Positions 1 through 12,699 of a DNA stretch of 64,000 nt are shown one piece after another. Origin of the DNA: Diphasiastrum complanatum (Eukaryota; Streptophyta; Lycopodiopsida; Lycopodiales; Lycopodiaceae); NCBI GenBank assembly GCA_029204225.1, contig CM055104.1, positions 44,344,996 through 44,408,995 on the forward strand, read 5' to 3'. The notes beneath the pieces are model-generated. The model saw only the letters and a program-made list of their open reading frames with translations. It did not search any database and was not told the DNA's origin. How positions within the stretch are numbered: the first letter of the stretch is position 1; each line of letters begins with the position of its first letter. Made by a program: the position numbers and the translations under genes.

Positions 1-435
1 TTTCATTTTAGGTCAAGGAGAGTGAGTTAACTTCCTTATTAGATGCTGAAAATCCACCTAACTTCAAGAAGGAAGTCAAATTTGCTATGTATTCCCTCTC
101 TCCATAGTGAGAAGATAGAAAATTTTTGGAGCTCATTGGCAATGTCAAGCTAGTTCACTATGTACATTGAGTTTTTGTGATCCAAATGAAACCAAATCAA
201 TTTCTACTTGTTTCTCAGGTTGAAGTCCATACTACAGCCTGTAGTACACACGTGTGGGCTCGGATTTCAATGTTTATCAATGCTTTTGATTGTTAATGCT
301 TGTTGTTTGTCAAATTGCCAATCTAGATCAACTTTTTTGTGTCTAGTTTTTTGATAGATTGTTAAGCAAGCATCCAATCACTCTTGTGGATCTTTTGTAG
401 ATCCATTTATGGTCCTAAAGTACAGTACTTTCACA
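1..435 (+). repeat. LTR (partial) of the left-edge Copia family
   Basis: The first 435 bases match the reverse complement of about 9824-10258 over almost their whole length. They end in CTTTCACA directly before a Met-tRNA primer-binding site, which fixes the LTR 3' end at 435. The LTR start lies outside the window. Confidence 0.9.
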
Positions 436-3405
436 TGGTATCAGAGCCAAGTACAAGAGCATAAGCCATTGATCTAATGCAAATCCATTTTTAGCAAGTT
501 TTGGTGCTAAAAACTAGTATTGAGAGGGCAAGCTAGAATCTTGATTTTGGTGAGGAGATTTGATCCCAAACTTGGTAGGGGTCCAAATCCGTACTGTCCA
601 CATGTGTGGACACCTCTGAACCTGCATTTAATGCATGGTATTCATTTGATCCAAAAAAATTCAATTTGTGAGCTGTTGGTGTAATTTTTGGCGGAGATCC
701 TAGGATAATCTACCAAGATCATTTGCCATTGATTAGATTTGAATTTGTTTCATGGAATCTAATTAATCTAGGCTGAGTTCAAGTCCTATTAAGGTTAAAA
801 ACAGGTCTTGAAAGTACACCAAGAAGGAAGAAAGAGATTAAGTCATTTTTTTGTCCAAAAATAGCCAAAATTGGCAAGATTTGATTGTAAGTAGATTTCA
901 CATCATCTTATCTTCATTCCAACTTTGTGAGGGAGTGCTAGAACTGAGATTATAAGTCCATTTGTTGGATTAGAAATCTAATTTGAATGAAAAACTACAA
1001 GAGAGAGACCTTAGTGAGTTTCTAGAGACAATCAAATCCATTTCTTGGCAAGATTTGTTTGACAGTAGTTTTCACTTCATCTTATCTTCATTCCAGCTTC
1101 GTGAGGGAGTGATAGAACTGTGATTATAAGTCCATTTGTTGGATTAGAAATCAAATTTGAGTGAATCACTGCAAGTGTGAGACCTTTGTGAGTTTCAAGT
1201 CAATCAAATCTATTTGTTATTTGTAGAAGTCACTAGTAAGATGGGATTTGTTGGAGCATACCTTCTAGAAGCTAGTGAGAGGTTGAATTCTACAAATTAT
1301 GCTATTTGGAAGGTTAGAATGGAGTCACTCTTAGTGCTCCAAGACCTTTATGAGTTCTTGATTGAAGATGAAGATGAACCTCTAGGTGCACAGGAGTTAG
1401 CTAGATACAAGAAGAGATCTAGGCTTGCACTTCATTGTGTGAAGATGAATGTGAGCAATGATTTGTTGAGATAAGTATCAGCATGTACTAGTGCTAAAGA
1501 GGCTTGGGAGTCTTTAAAATCAATCTATGAGTCTAGCAACACTTCTAGAGTTCTTATGTTTAGAAATCAAATTTTGCAAAGCATGAGGAGAAGTGAGGAG
1601 AGTGCACAGGATTATGTACTCAGAATCAAGTCTCTAAATAGGGAGTTGGCTTCCATTGGAGAGAAGATTCATGATGGAGAGCTTGTACAAATTGTCCTTA
1701 ATGGTCTAGGAGATGACTTTGCAAATTTGGTCCAAAGTTATGCCATCCAAGACACTTTGCCAACTATAGAAAAACTTCACAGTGTATTAGTGGCTGAAGA
1801 GTGTAGGATGCTCCATGCAAAATCTAGGATGAGTTCCTTGTCATTGCAGGATGGTGATGAGAAAGCCAATTTCTCATTCAAGGGCAAAAAGAAGACCAAT
1901 GGAAAGAAGAAGCATCCAAAGAAGGCCAAAGAAGATGATGATGCATCAAGCTCAAAGGACAAGTCAAAGCAAAAATGCTTCTTTTGTGGAAGGAAGGGGC
2001 ATTATGCATCTGAATGCTACAAGAGGCTAAGAGCACAAGTGGAGGAGGACAAACAAGTAAACCTTGCAAAGGAGGAGGAGGAGGATGAAGTAGATGTATT
2101 CTTGATGGCATCTACATCCTCACCAACAAGCAATAGCAATTCAAGAGACAATTGGTGGATCGACAGTGGGGCTAGCTCCCACATGTCTTGTGAAAAGGAC
2201 TTTTTCTCAACCTTACACTCTTTCAATGATGCTAAAAAGTTTGTCTTTACTGCAAATGATGAAGAGTGTAGGATAGATGGTGTTGGCACCATCTCTTTGT
2301 ATCTAGAATCCTCAAAATGCATGGATCTAGAAAATGTCCTTTATGTTCCATCAATCACCAAGAATATGCTTAGTGTTGGTCTACTCTTAGAAAGTGGTTT
2401 GGATGTCCACTTTAAGCATGGTGTTTGCTTCATCTTGAAGAATGATGTTTGCATTGCAAAGGGATTTAAACATGGAAGATTGTTTAAGTTGGAAGCTAGT
2501 GTTGCTTTTGAAAGAATGAGCTTGGCAAAGGAGGAGATCACTCAAGAGGAGATCTTGGCAAAGTGTGATCTTGCTTGCATTGAGGAGGAGCATCAAAAGG
2601 AGGAAGATCTTGAGGATCAGCCTCAAAGCATGAGAGTTCCAAGGGAGTCCTCAATGACAATGTCCGAGTCATCAAATTGCATGCAAATTGTCCATTCAAG
2701 TGTGCATCTTGCAAGGGTGGTGAGCATTGGAGAGTCTACTATCTTTGAATACTTTTTGGAAAGTATTAGTAGACATGAGGTGACTTGTTTCTTACCTTTA
2801 AGATTCATGGTGTTTATTACTTTGTATGACAAGACAATGAAATGGGATGCTTTGAAATCTACATTTGTTGTTGATAAAGCAATTTCATTGGATAACTGTT
2901 TTTGTAATAGTTTGAATAGTGTCATAAAAGATGAAACATCATTTGTATTGGAAATCTTTGGGTCCACATGCTTTGAGCATGATCATTCCAATGTAAGGAC
3001 CAAAGATTATCCTATTTCAATGATAGGAATAATGGTAGTGTTTTGCTCTTCAAGTAGAGATTGTAGAATCTACTTGTTTTCAGCCAAAGAATTTGTCAAT
3101 GGTGGAAATGTGATCTTTCAAGAGTGGAAGATTTGTAAACTTGAAGAAGCACCTTTGGATCAACACCTTATTCAGTTCATTGATGGTTTGGAGTCAAGTC
3201 AAGTGGAGGAGCAAGCTCAAGACCCGAGGACTCCAAGAAGAACCTTGAGTATCAAGATGGAGCCATCTAGGCTCAATCATATGGATCAAGCAAGACAAGT
3301 TGTCTTTGGCAACATTATTTATGCACTTAATATTTTAATTGATGTATCTTCAAGTGCACAAAATGCCTTGGAATCCATGGCTTGGCATGATGTTTAGTTT
3401 TGAAG
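1..3405 (+). mobile_element. Ty1/Copia-type element, 5' LTR end plus gag-protease internal region; 3' LTR not found
   Basis: Fossil LTR element. The 3' part of its 5' LTR fills 1-435 and ends in CA. A primer-binding site matching initiator Met-tRNA (tggtatcagagcc, 436-448) follows at once, then an untranslated leader to about 1213. Gag begins near 1214. A CX2CX4HX4C zinc knuckle lies near 1975-2020 and the Copia-type aspartic protease motif (D-S-G-A) near 2160. Downstream of the protease, to about 3397, there is a long lysine/glutamate- and serine-rich stretch that I do not recognise as integrase or reverse transcriptase. The same stretch recurs in the element at 22-24 kb. The element is broken (few breaks in the gag-protease part) and appears non-autonomous. 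Its LTR recurs inverted at 9.8-10.6 kb. Confidence 0.85.
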
Positions 3406-3499
3406 TGTGCTACATGTATATAGGCACATTTATGGAACATCTTGTAAGGGATCCTCTAAGAGGTGGTGAAAGATCCTTCATGGACATCATTCTCTATTG

Positions 3500-3700
3500 G
3501 AGTCTCAAAAGTTCCTTCTTTGTAGCTGGATTTTTTATTCTTGGCCATATAGTGTCTAGACACGGGATCGCCACGGACCTATCGAAGATCAAGATCATTA
3601 TTGATCTACCACCACCAGGAATGATTTGCAAGGTCTACATCTTTATGGGTCATGCTAACTATTACAGGATTTGCATTCTAGATTTCAATTTGCAAACTCA
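3500..3700 (+). mobile_element. Ty3/Gypsy reverse transcriptase/RNase H scrap
   Basis: A short plus-strand stretch reads like the end of a Gypsy reverse transcriptase and the start of its RNase H: a GHIVSRHGIATD-like block, then a DLPPP block and a GHANYY block in the usual order. No LTR or further domain is attached. It abuts the Copia internal region on the left and the Helitron remnant on the right. An old, broken fragment. Confidence 0.7.
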
Positions 3701-4472
3701 CAACGGATCCACATTGGAATGAGAAAGTTCTTGTGAAGGTTGTGTTGAATGAAGTTCGCAAAGGGATGGAAAGTCAAGCTCAACATTGTCATCACATTGT
3801 TGCTCGTCTGTAATTGGCAGGCTTTGCATTGAGCTTTGCGATGTGGTCATGGTTGTACTAGATGTTGTACATGATGTGCAATTAGTAAACATAGTTTGGA
3901 AATTGTAGTTAAATTTGCTGCTACTTGTATGAATGATATTGTAGTGGAAATTGTAGGCGTCATTATATGTACAACGTGGGTCAACTATTGTGTTTTCAGA
4001 TTCATGGAAGGGCATGGATAGAAGCAGTTGTTCACAATAGAAATTGTTTGGGTCTTTATGTCTATTGTAGTGAACAAATCTAATAATTTGTGGTGTTCTA
4101 CGTTTCGGAATCTTCTGATTGGTAATGCGATAACATGATATGTATTCTGCTAAGCAGGGTCGGAATGTGTGTATGGACGAGCGATGTATTTATCAGTTTT
4201 AGTTTTGTAATGTATGTTAGTGGAATTTGGTTCAAGTTGTTGGAGGTCAAGTTTCCGTTTCAAAACAAATGCACGCAGATGTTCTAGGTTTGTATTTATG
4301 AATGTAAACGTTCTTGTGGAATGATGTAATGGAAGTGATAATACAATGAATGCTGCAAGTTGGGCACTTATTTGTTGTGTGTTTAACAGTCATGGTCTTT
4401 AACCTTGTCATATTATCACAATGATTTTGTATACATGTTTTAATGATTTGGAAATTGTATCATCAGTTTTTG

Positions 4473-4817
4473 TTAGGTATGATGTACAGTAACTTGCTGC
4501 TGCATAAGGATCCAAAATGAATTGAATGTCATATTAGCATGCCACAATGCACTTATATGAGGATTAAAAGCATTCGTGTAAATGTCATCAGGGCTGCGCT
4601 GCAGGAAGACAGTAGGTTTTTTCAAAGTACTTTGTAGAGAGCAAAGGTAATCTTGTGTTGTCAGTTGTAAGAAGGTAAACCATGTGTGGAATGTTTGGTG
4701 TTCAGATGGATTAATATCGAAGACTTTGTCTTCACAGCACTTGTATAATGTTTTGTAGTAGTGTTGTTGAGAGGTACTACAATTTTGTAGAGGCGTTAAA
4801 ATCATGGTTTTAGACAT
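4473..4817 (-). pseudogene. Helitron Rep downstream block
   Basis: A 114-codon frame contains STLKKPTVFLQRSP and a NAFNPHISALWHANM block. In Helitrons these correspond to the STLKRPKIFLKRSP and N-xx-N-xx-LLxLWxANMDIQ segments that follow the Rep nuclease region. The expected continuation toward the tyrosine region is poorly preserved. Confidence 0.75.
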
Positions 4818-4849
4818 TGGTGGTTGCGGATAATGAGATCTACAGCTAC

Positions 4850-5330
4850 CTAGGGCATGTTTTTTGTAACAAGTGTTTGTGTTTGTGGGTTTGAATGTCT
4901 CTCATAAGAAGGTAATAAATTTTGTTCGAATGATATGTGTGCGTCTGTGAATTTTGTCACTTCATCTGCGCATGTGCTATTATATGTTGGTGAATTCTCT
5001 ATCCATAATACGCCATGGTCATGTTGGCTGCCACAATGTTGGAATTCAATAACAAAAAAAAAATCACTTATTTTACCAAGTATCTTGTGGTTTTTTATAT
5101 CACTGTTTTTAAAGCATTTAGTTTCATGTTGTAGTATCTTGCTCACATACTTGGATCTGGCATATCAAGGCTTGCAAGTATGCATTCTAGTTTTGGTAAT
5201 TTGTTTCTTGTACGATATTTGAATCAAGTTTTTTCAAGCATTCACTTAGAGAATCCCATTTTGTCTCTGCACAAGAGAATGTCAAGAAAAAGGTTGGTGG
5301 ACCTAATTGTCGCATCATAGCATATTTTTT
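4850..5330 (-). pseudogene. Helitron_like_N / Rep nuclease domain
   Basis: The domain starts with a RQLGPPTFFLTFSCAETKW block near 5330-5270. It ends with an IEFQHCGSQHDHGVLWIEN block near 5030-4985, followed by a segment matching the EVxxFxDxxI part of the family. In active Helitrons the second block carries the HUH metal-binding pair (H-hydrophobic-H). Here the middle residue is Asp, giving H-D-H. The two halves are in different frames. Decayed but unmistakable. Confidence 0.85.
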
Positions 5331-5473
5331 TTTTGTAAGTCATATTTGTAATCTGGAGAGGTGCGGACATGTTCGAAATATTTATAACCGATATTCGAAT
5401 GTAGTAATTGTTCTATGTTTGAATCTTGTATTACATCAGATGCAGTTAAGGTCCGATGTTGCAAGGTACCTTT

Positions 5474-6056
5474 TCATAGACTGATCCATATTGAATCTAG
5501 TACTTGGTGAATTGTGATTTTTAGTGCTTTGAAAAATAAGTTCATGGTATGTTGAGCAAATGTGTGTTTGTATTGTTGTAATTCCCATTTGGCAATGGTT
5601 TGGTATGTGTAAGTAGCATTTATTGGTGTTTGTCTTGGGTGTCCAAAATATAGAGTTGGGAAATTTAGCTCTTCCACATTTGTATCTTGGAATAGGCTAA
5701 TAGGATTGTGCCCTTCACAAGGTGCAACAACCTTGTTTCGTAATCGACGATGGGTTCGGTACAGTGAAATGGTTGCACAACTGTGTCAGTTTCAATAATG
5801 TCCTCATCATCTGTATCAGCTCCAGGTATTATGAGTATTGTGTCTAGTTGAGTACAGGTTTCCAGATACATGGTTTGGAAGTGCAATATCCAAGTCGGGT
5901 CCACTCGGACATTTATGGCAGCATACAATGGTGTTTGGGCACAAATGCAACAAGGCAATCATTACACGTAGAGGACAAACTTGTCCAACCATAAAATTCG
6001 ATTTATATTCGAGTTTTTTTTTTAAAGCTATTGTAAGAGATGCCTCTTCATCTATA
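5474..6056 (-). pseudogene. Helitron central region between DUF6570 and Rep
   Basis: Three overlapping frames carry consecutive Helitron-typical blocks. The first is a KKKLEYKSNFMVGQVCP-like block (pattern L-K-x-x-L-x-Y-K-S, then RP-x-x-V), followed by TPLYAAINVRVDPTWI. The second is an acidic DTDDEDIIETDTVVQPF block. The third is EELNFPTLYFG, ending in a KWEL and NLFFK stretch. Known Helitrons have these in the same order immediately before Helitron_like_N. At least two frame changes are needed to follow it. Confidence 0.75.
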
Positions 6057-6059
6057 CAA

Positions 6060-6215
6060 CACCGTTTGAATTTTTTTGAGATCCGCAATGACATTGACAA
6101 TACTTCCTATTACACCTACTTGTCCACCATATGTCAAATCTTTTATCTGTAGGAAAACAAATCTGGGTGCAACTAACCGTTCTTCTAGTTTGTTGAGATT
6201 TTTTCATGGAGGGCA
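6060..6215 (-). pseudogene. Helitron DUF6570 core
   Basis: Translating the minus strand here gives a continuous block beginning NKLEERLVAPRFVF, then a QIKDLTYGGQVGVIGSIVNV-like run and an IADLKKIQTVLY-like end. This is the characteristic LEERLVAPR / G-x-IVNVP signature of DUF6570 in Helitron replicase polyproteins. It lies in a different frame from the blocks on either side, so the gene is frameshifted. Confidence 0.8.
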
Positions 6216-6320
6216 CCTCACAAGTAATTGATATATGATTTGGATACATTAGTTTTGGAATTTTATTAGAATGTATACTTTTACAGCATTGGGCACAAAT
6301 GTAATTTGGAAAAGGTTCTG

Positions 6321-6680
6321 CTAGGTCATAGGGGATATTTTGAGAGTTGAAATGTAGATTTCGTCATCGTCAGTTAGCAAATGAACTTGGAATTTGAAGT
6401 AATTTGATTCGCAACTAGCACAAGTGCATGTTGGTGCGTCACGTATACGATCGTAGTATGTTGCAGTGGTATTTTCCCAGGCATTTAATTTCATCATTCT
6501 TGTAATTCGGTTTTTGATACTTTGATTTGTACAAAATATGTTGTTGTAGTGGTTTTTAAATTTCGCAATCATATCAATAGTTGTTTCATGAAATGAGCTA
6601 CAAATTATTTGTTGTAGAGTACTAATGTGTTCTTGTGTGCAGAAATTCCGAGTCCTTGTATTTGCATGGGATGAATTCAT
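6321..6680 (-). pseudogene. Helitron Cys-rich block upstream of DUF6570
   Basis: A 119-codon frame ends in a segment of the form YYDRIRDAPTCTCASCESNYF. In Helitron proteins with DUF6570, a block of the type F-x3-I-x2-GP-x2-C-x2-C-x2-xx-F/Y sits at this position, just before the IPPLS/LEERL region. Both the Cys pairs and the aromatic residue after them are preserved. The next conserved block follows about 100 bases further on in another frame. Confidence 0.6.
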
Positions 6681-7402
6681 ATTTTGGGTGCATGTTTGTA
6701 TGGGTGTTGTGGGTTACTTGCTAGTAGATTAGTTTTTCTTAATTTCTGGATATGATAGATAATATTGGGTATTTTGTAAGGAATGTTTGGATGTTTATTT
6801 TTTAAGATGGCAGCTATTCTTGTTGTTGGCAAATGGATAAATTCTATAATGATGTTTTCTATAACAAGTAGCATGTCATTTTTCCATGAGTAATTTGACA
6901 AAGAATGGCTTATAGAGTTTTTTGGCAGAATAATATTGTTTAATATGGAAGGATAAATCTCTAGAGGATTAGTTAATATTACTAATATTGTCTTCTGTGG
7001 TGGACCACTTGCTGGACATACAGAAAATGTGGTGACATTTTGTGTTATTCGATTGTATTGTTGTACCATGATTTCTTGTTTACAAATTTTCGTCATCCAA
7101 TATAGGCAAAATCGATCATAATTTATGTTTGTAAAATGGTTATTCATAATGAGTTCGAAGTACTCATCTATAGAATGGATGTTTGCATGGTAGGTTTTGA
7201 AGATTCCATTTGAGAGAAAATTCGCATGCCAAAACAATGCATTAATATCTTGTTCATGCAGGGATTCTGTAAATTTTCGAATTATATCGTGTTGCAATTC
7301 ACAAGGTTGGCATTTGAAATTGTCCCAAAAAGAAAATACCGTGAAAATATTTGTATTTTGTAGATGAGTTTTTGCAGGAGGAATAGAATACAGAACATTC
7401 AT
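6677..7402 (-). pseudogene. Helitron N-terminal ORF, 241 codons
   Basis: The longest open frame of the Helitron remnant. The protein is rich in Asn, Ile and His, with a CX2C pair near residue 33 and a second Cys-containing patch near the middle. I recognise no domain in it. It is assigned to the Helitron because it directly precedes, in the same orientation and with a 4-base overlap, the Cys-rich block that leads into the DUF6570 region. The N-terminus may be truncated. Base composition is as AT-rich as the surroundings. Confidence 0.5.
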
Positions 7403-7673
7403 TATCTACTCTGATCCTCACACAAGAGCAACGTTATCTACCTTTGTGATTAAGATTAGGGACACAGGTGGAGGAGAGGTCCATGGAGGCTTGAAGATCC
7501 TTACTTGCAGGTGGAGGCATCCTAGCTTGGAGTTGGGGAGCATCTTGGAGCTTGCAGGTTACTTGGAGGACCTTTGGAGGCACTACCTTTGGATTAGGAG
7601 GACATTTGTATTATTTTCTACACTGTGCAAAGTGTTTTCTCTTACACTTAACCGGCACACGTATTAAAGTATG

Positions 7674-9823
<2,150 letters not shown>

Positions 9824-10585
9824 GTGAAAGTACTGTACTTTAGGACCATAAATGGATCTACAAAAGATCCACAAGAGTGATTGGATGCTTGCTTAACAAT
9901 CTATCAAAAAACTAGACACAAAAAAGTTGATCTAGATTGGCAATTTGACAAACAACAAGCATTAACAATCAAAAGCATTGATAAACATTGAAATCCGAGC
10001 CCACACGTGTGTACTACAGGCTGTAGTACGGCCTTCAACCTGAGAAACAAGTAGAAATTGATTTGGTTTCATTTTTGGATCACAAAAACTCAATGTACAT
10101 AGTGAACTAGCTTGAGATTGCCAATGAGCTCCAAAAATTTTCTATCTTCTCACTATGGAGAGAGGGAATACATAGCAAATTCGACTTCCTTCTTGAAGTT
10201 AGGTGGATTTCCAGCATCTAATAAGGAAGTTAACTCACTCTCCTTGACCTAAAATGAAACCCTAGTCTATTTCCTAGAGTTATGCTTGGTAGGTAGCTAG
10301 TTGGTCAAATTTTCACCTTAAACTTAGGTGTAGGTCATATAAAGTAGGGATGACCACCAAATAGACATGACCAACTCTCTTGACTTGACTTAACCTACAT
10401 TAGGATGGGTTTCCCATGTGGCATCATGGCCTCACATGTGTGGGACCCACTTGTGTACACAATTTACACTATTCTACATGGTTTTTGATCAAGCTAGATT
10501 TGCCAATTTTTGGCAATTCTTCACACTCCTCAAATTTAGCTTGATCTATTTACAACTCTCTTGATAGATCAATGAAAGCTTTTAG
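9824..10585 (-). repeat. LTR of the left-edge Copia family, minus orientation
   Basis: The reverse complement of 1-435 begins here (TGTGAAAG, the inverse of the 5' LTR end) and continues past 10258 into the LTR part lost off the window's left edge. The far part matches the 3' LTR at about 23476-24181. No primer-binding site follows at its lower-coordinate end, so it is a solo LTR or the 3' LTR of an element lost by rearrangement. It adjoins a Gypsy RT fragment. The exact outer border is uncertain by about 10 bases and no target duplication is clear. Confidence 0.85.
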
Positions 10586-10587
10586 AA

Positions 10588-11192
10588 TGTGTAACCCAAA
10601 ATTGACATTTTTTTGGATTCAAGGAGATCTGGAATTTGTGGCACTTCTGCAGCACGCTCTCCAGATTGGATAAATGTGTCGAGTTAGGCCCGTGCATGCA
10701 CAGATTGTCCAAGAAAATCTCCAAAAATTTCTGCAAATACTCCTTGAATATCGCCTGCATAACTCGCTGGAAGGTACTTGGGGCATTGCAAAGACCGAAT
10801 GGCATTACTTTGTAGGCATAAGTCCCCCATTCAATGACAAACACTATCTTGTGTTGATCTTGTGGCATTATCTTCACTTGATTGTAACCGTTGAAGCCGT
10901 CCAGAAAACTATAGGCTTCTGCTCTCGCTACTCTATCAAGGACACTTTCTGTAAAGAATAAAGAAAAATGGTCCTTTTTGGTGACTGCATTCAGTGCCTT
11001 CAGATTCACACAGATTCGCATTTTGTCGTTCTTCTTGGGTACTATAACTGTAGGCAATACCCACTCAGTGTGCTCGCTTTCATAAATGAAATCATCGTCT
11101 AATAGCTTCTGCAACTTTTGCTTCATCAGTTTTGTATAGTTCGGGTTGCAGCGGTAATAACGACTCACCTTGGGGATTGCTCCATCCACCAA
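10588..11192 (-). mobile_element. Ty3/Gypsy reverse transcriptase fragment
   Basis: The minus strand encodes most of a Gypsy reverse transcriptase: the LLDDDFI and VVPKKNDKMRICVN-like fingers block, an FxFLDGFNGYNQV block, the MPFGLCNAPSTFQRVM block, the catalytic-loop region and an LNPKKC end. Neither RNase H nor an LTR of its own is attached. The inverted Copia LTR abuts its C-terminal end. Broken; only this domain remains here. Confidence 0.9.
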
Positions 11193-11399
11193 GGGTATAG
11201 TATGTTGGACTACTGTTCGTGGGATGCCCTTCAGATCACTGTAATTCTAGGCAAAACAATCCTTGTACTCCACCAACAATGATCGTAGCCACTTGAATTG
11301 TGTGGGTGTTAACTACTCTTTGTTTTCAAGTTTCGAGTTCGTTTCTTTTCGTGTTCGTTTCTTTTCGAGCTATTTTCGTTTCTCACACCCCTCTTTCCC

Positions 11400-11745
11400 A
11401 ACAGTCATTTCATCAACGAGACCATCAAGGTCCTGTTGGAAAAATTCTTCGTGATCCATAGAACTAGTACGCCTTATTATCCTCGTGGTAATGGACAAGC
11501 AGAGTCATCGAATAAGATCCTATGTAGCATACTCACGAAAATAGTTGAAGCTAGTATATCGGATTGAGAACACAAGTTACATGCTGCTCTGTGGGCATTC
11601 AGGACAACACATAAGGAAAGCACTAATCAAACGCCATTTCAATTGGTTTATGGTTAGGATGATGTAATGTCAGTGGAGTTTTTGGTACCCTTGTTAAGAA
11701 TTGCCACAACGCAACATCTTGATGAGTCCAGATCTCTATAATTAC
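11400..11745 (+). mobile_element. Ty3/Gypsy integrase fragment
   Basis: The plus strand reads as the end of a Gypsy integrase core: a GNGQAESSNK block with the catalytic-region Glu, then WxxxLxxALWAFRTTHKEST and TPFQLVYG. It runs opposite to the RT fragment at 10.6-11.2 kb, so the two are not in the normal order of one element. Broken. Confidence 0.8.
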
Positions 11746-11764
11746 GCTAACTATCATTGCTAGC

Positions 11765-12274
11765 ATGGACTCCTCATCTTCTGACGACTTTGGCACCAAG
11801 CATGTGATCCAGCGTGAAATACCATCAACAGCCACCCATATTTGGCCCTTGTCTTTTGATGCCCTGATCAAACCATGGCTTCAAATGGCTGGACCTTTTC
11901 TTGAAGCAATGGATTTTTACCCAGCGCTTTTCAGCTCTGACATTAATATGGGCCTCGCCCTTCACGCTTACGCCACCTGGGATGTGCCAAAGTCGCGTTT
12001 CCACTTCCTATACCAGGGTACCACGTACAAGGTACAGATTAATGCGGACTCAATGGTCACTATCGGCATTATGTCCGGTGACCTCCAGCCAATCTGTCAT
12101 CATCAGGCAAAAGCCCTGATAAAGCCTTTCGTAACCCAAACTACACCTAAAATTCCGATCCAAACTAACAACGGGTACCTGATAGAGGCTATTACGGATC
12201 CAGTCATTCAAGCGGCCGCGCATCTGTTGAACAACTTTTTGGTTGTTTTAACATTTCGCAAGGACAAAATCTAG
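11765..12274 (+). CDS. Orphan ORF, 169 codons, unknown
   Basis: An open frame starts MDSSSSDDFGTKHV and continues with Trp/Pro-rich segments (WPLSFDALIKPWLQM, then a WDVPKSRFHFLYQGTTYKVQI stretch). It is more GC-rich than its AT-rich flanks and its third positions look used, which suggests it was once coding. I recognise no domain. It follows a Gypsy integrase scrap on the same strand, and the open character continues, less cleanly, to about 12700. It might be an unusual gag-like frame or part of a captured host gene; neither is shown. It has no visible plant promoter or intron signals. Confidence 0.3.
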   Translation: MDSSSSDDFGTKHVIQREIPSTATHIWPLSFDALIKPWLQMAGPFLEAMDFYPALFSSDINMGLALHAYATWDVPKSRFHFLYQGTTYKVQINADSMVTIGIMSGDLQPICHHQAKALIKPFVTQTTPKIPIQTNNGYLIEAITDPVIQAAAHLLNNFLVVLTFRKDKI

Positions 12275-12320
12275 TCCAAGCTGCTTAGTCAAATTGTGGA
12301 GTCCTTCTTGGGATTCCCTG

Positions 12321-12505
12321 GCCCCCATAGTAGTGCCATACGACTGGCATACTTTCCTCATCCACGACTAACAATCTCCATCAAACCAAACTCTCGTGAA
12401 CGTATCGCAGCAGGCCCCCATAGTAGTGCCATATGACTGGCATACTTTCCTCATCCACGACTAACAATCTCCATCAACCAAACTCTCATGAACCTATCGC
12501 AGCAG
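12321..12505. repeat. Direct tandem duplication, 93-bp unit
   Basis: Two adjacent copies (12321-12413 and 12414-12505) begin GCCCCCATAGTAGTGCC. They differ at only a few bases plus a one-base length difference. The high identity points to a recent duplication. It lies just 3' of the orphan ORF. Confidence 0.95.
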
Positions 12506-12699
12506 GCCCCCTGCTACGTAACTTCGCCTGTGCACTTCTCGAGGCGAAAGTACCCGGGTTCCACCATTCCAGTATCTTATCATCCATCGTGTCTCATACT
12601 AACCTGTACCCTCCCACCATTGCATCCACAGGGATCATTAATGATGAGATTAATTATGCATGCCGTTTCTTTGATTCTAGGCTATGTTTTGGTCAAAAT

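Larger units (their letters stand above)
3720..7402 (-). mobile_element. Helitron remnant (Rep half), DUF6570-type
   Basis: Decayed rolling-circle DNA transposon read from high to low coordinates. In order it shows an N-terminal region (7402-6677), a Cys-rich block (6680-6321), a DUF6570-like block (about 6215-6060), a central conserved block (6056-5474), the Helitron_like_N/Rep domain (about 5330-4850) and a following Rep block (4817-4473). The last 750 bases, to about 3720, show only a serine/threonine-rich frame. No PIF1-type helicase is present, so the 3' half is missing or lies elsewhere. The frame changes several times along the element. I cannot place its exact termini: no CTRR end with a hairpin was confirmed. 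Confidence 0.85.

Noticed and set aside
436-448. tRNA-Met-like string at 436 (and at 22177, 36915, 45194, 53736, 63864) as tRNA genes
   Set aside because: Only the 12-13 bases complementary to the tRNA 3' end are present, right next to LTR ends. These are primer-binding sites.
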